Positions 63,767 to 64,000 of a stretch of DNA of 64,000 nucleotides are shown here, piece by piece; position 1 is the first letter of the stretch, and each line of letters begins with the position of its first letter. The translations under genes and the position numbers were made by a program. Origin of the DNA: Fontisphaera persica (GTDB lineage: Bacteria; Verrucomicrobiota; Verrucomicrobiia; Limisphaerales; Fontisphaeraceae). Below the pieces are notes generated by a model. That model did not search any database, was not told where the DNA came from, and saw only the letters and a list, made by a program, of their open reading frames with translations. Where the stretch lies: contig NZ_CP116615.1 of NCBI RefSeq assembly GCF_024832785.1, positions 124,001-188,000 of the forward strand, in the 5' to 3' direction.

Positions 63767-64000
63767 TAGAAAAGGCATCATTCTTGCCGGTGGGGCGGGG
63801 ACGAGGTTGCATCCGGTGACGCTGGTATGCAGCAAGCAGTTGTTGCCGGTTTATGACAAACCGATGATCTATTATCCGCTGGCAGTCTTGATGCTGGCGG
63901 GAATCCGTGAGATATTGGTCATCAGCACGCCGCAGGATTTGCCCAGGTTCAAGGAATTGCTCAAAGCTGGGGAGCAATGGGGACTCCAATTTTCATATGC
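63750..64000 (+). CDS. rfbA: Glucose-1-phosphate thymidylyltransferase (partial at right edge)
   Basis: The first 83 codons are present, from the ATG at 63750 to the window end. The nucleotidyltransferase signature is clear: [20 protein letters not shown], then [20 protein letters not shown]. It makes dTDP-glucose, the first step to dTDP-rhamnose. Composition returns to GC-rich at this gene, unlike the preceding 3.7 kb. rfbB, C and D would be expected beyond 64000. Confidence 0.93.
   Translation, partial: MKKRNSRKGIILAGGAGTRLHPVTLVCSKQLLPVYDKPMIYYPLAVLMLAGIREILVISTPQDLPRFKELLKAGEQWGLQFSY

Overview
The window is a GC-rich, densely coding stretch that looks like a member of the Verrucomicrobiota, probably a Pedosphaera/Limisphaera-type lineage. 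This is inferred from gene content: a Planctomycetes-Verrucomicrobia type bacterial microcompartment (BMC) operon, a DUF1552 + DUF1592-type cytochrome pair, c-type cytochrome domains of the 'planctomycete cytochrome C' kind, many Tat signal peptides, a MoxR/DUF58/BatA/VWA block and heparinase-like lyases. No rRNA, tRNA, CRISPR array or insertion sequence was recognised.

Layout. 1-3181 (minus): a Tat-dependent iron-sulfur/NHL-propeller module, cut by the left edge. 3388-5314 (plus): ruvC, ruvA and a DUF374 acyltransferase. 5318-13844 (minus): a complete-looking BMC operon with PduL, three BMC-H, acetate kinase, three BMC-P, a CoA-acylating aldehyde dehydrogenase, a class II aldolase and a TIM-barrel-like protein. 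A four-helix-bundle gene flanked by inverted A-rich repeats sits inside it. A divergent DeoR regulator follows at 13951-14781. 14819-20992 (minus): DUF1552/DUF1592 pair, a beta-helix protein and a site-2 protease, then a DUF4143 ATPase (21133-22587). 22878-27165 (plus): DUF2231-cytochrome, pgsA, a PQQ-like propeller and a BNR protein. 27210-29408 (minus): a large glycosidase-like exported protein. 29544-41515 (plus): the MoxR/DUF58/BatA/VWA/DUF4175-like operon with a prenyltransferase-fold protein and a LamG-like protein. 41603-44274: CoA-disulfide reductase-rhodanese and a sugar-nucleotide epimerase. 44304-47279: HTH-cupin regulator divergent from tdh-kbl (threonine to glycine plus acetyl-CoA). 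47375-51678: two heparinase II/III-like proteins. 51684-52322 (minus): a DedA-like protein. 52760-64000: an exopolysaccharide locus (outer-membrane barrel, Wza-like exporter, Wzc-like tyrosine autokinase, YdcF, epimerase, FkbM methyltransferase, exostosin-like and GT10-like glycosyltransferases, rfbA).

How the genes work together. The BMC is expected to cleave a deoxysugar phosphate (fuculose- or rhamnulose-1-phosphate) to lactaldehyde plus DHAP, then convert lactaldehyde to lactyl-CoA, lactyl-phosphate and lactate with ATP formation. Several enzymes carry recognisable encapsulation-type helices. The heparinase-like and glycosidase-like genes fit a life on complex glycans that could supply such sugars.

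The right end is striking. From about 60.1 to 63.75 kb the sequence turns AT-rich and five consecutive glycan genes (starting with the epimerase at 59.7 kb) contain seven reading-frame breaks. Each can be repaired by adding one base to a short A or T run. This is either clustered sequencing error or a decaying/slippage-prone transferred island; the sequence alone cannot decide.
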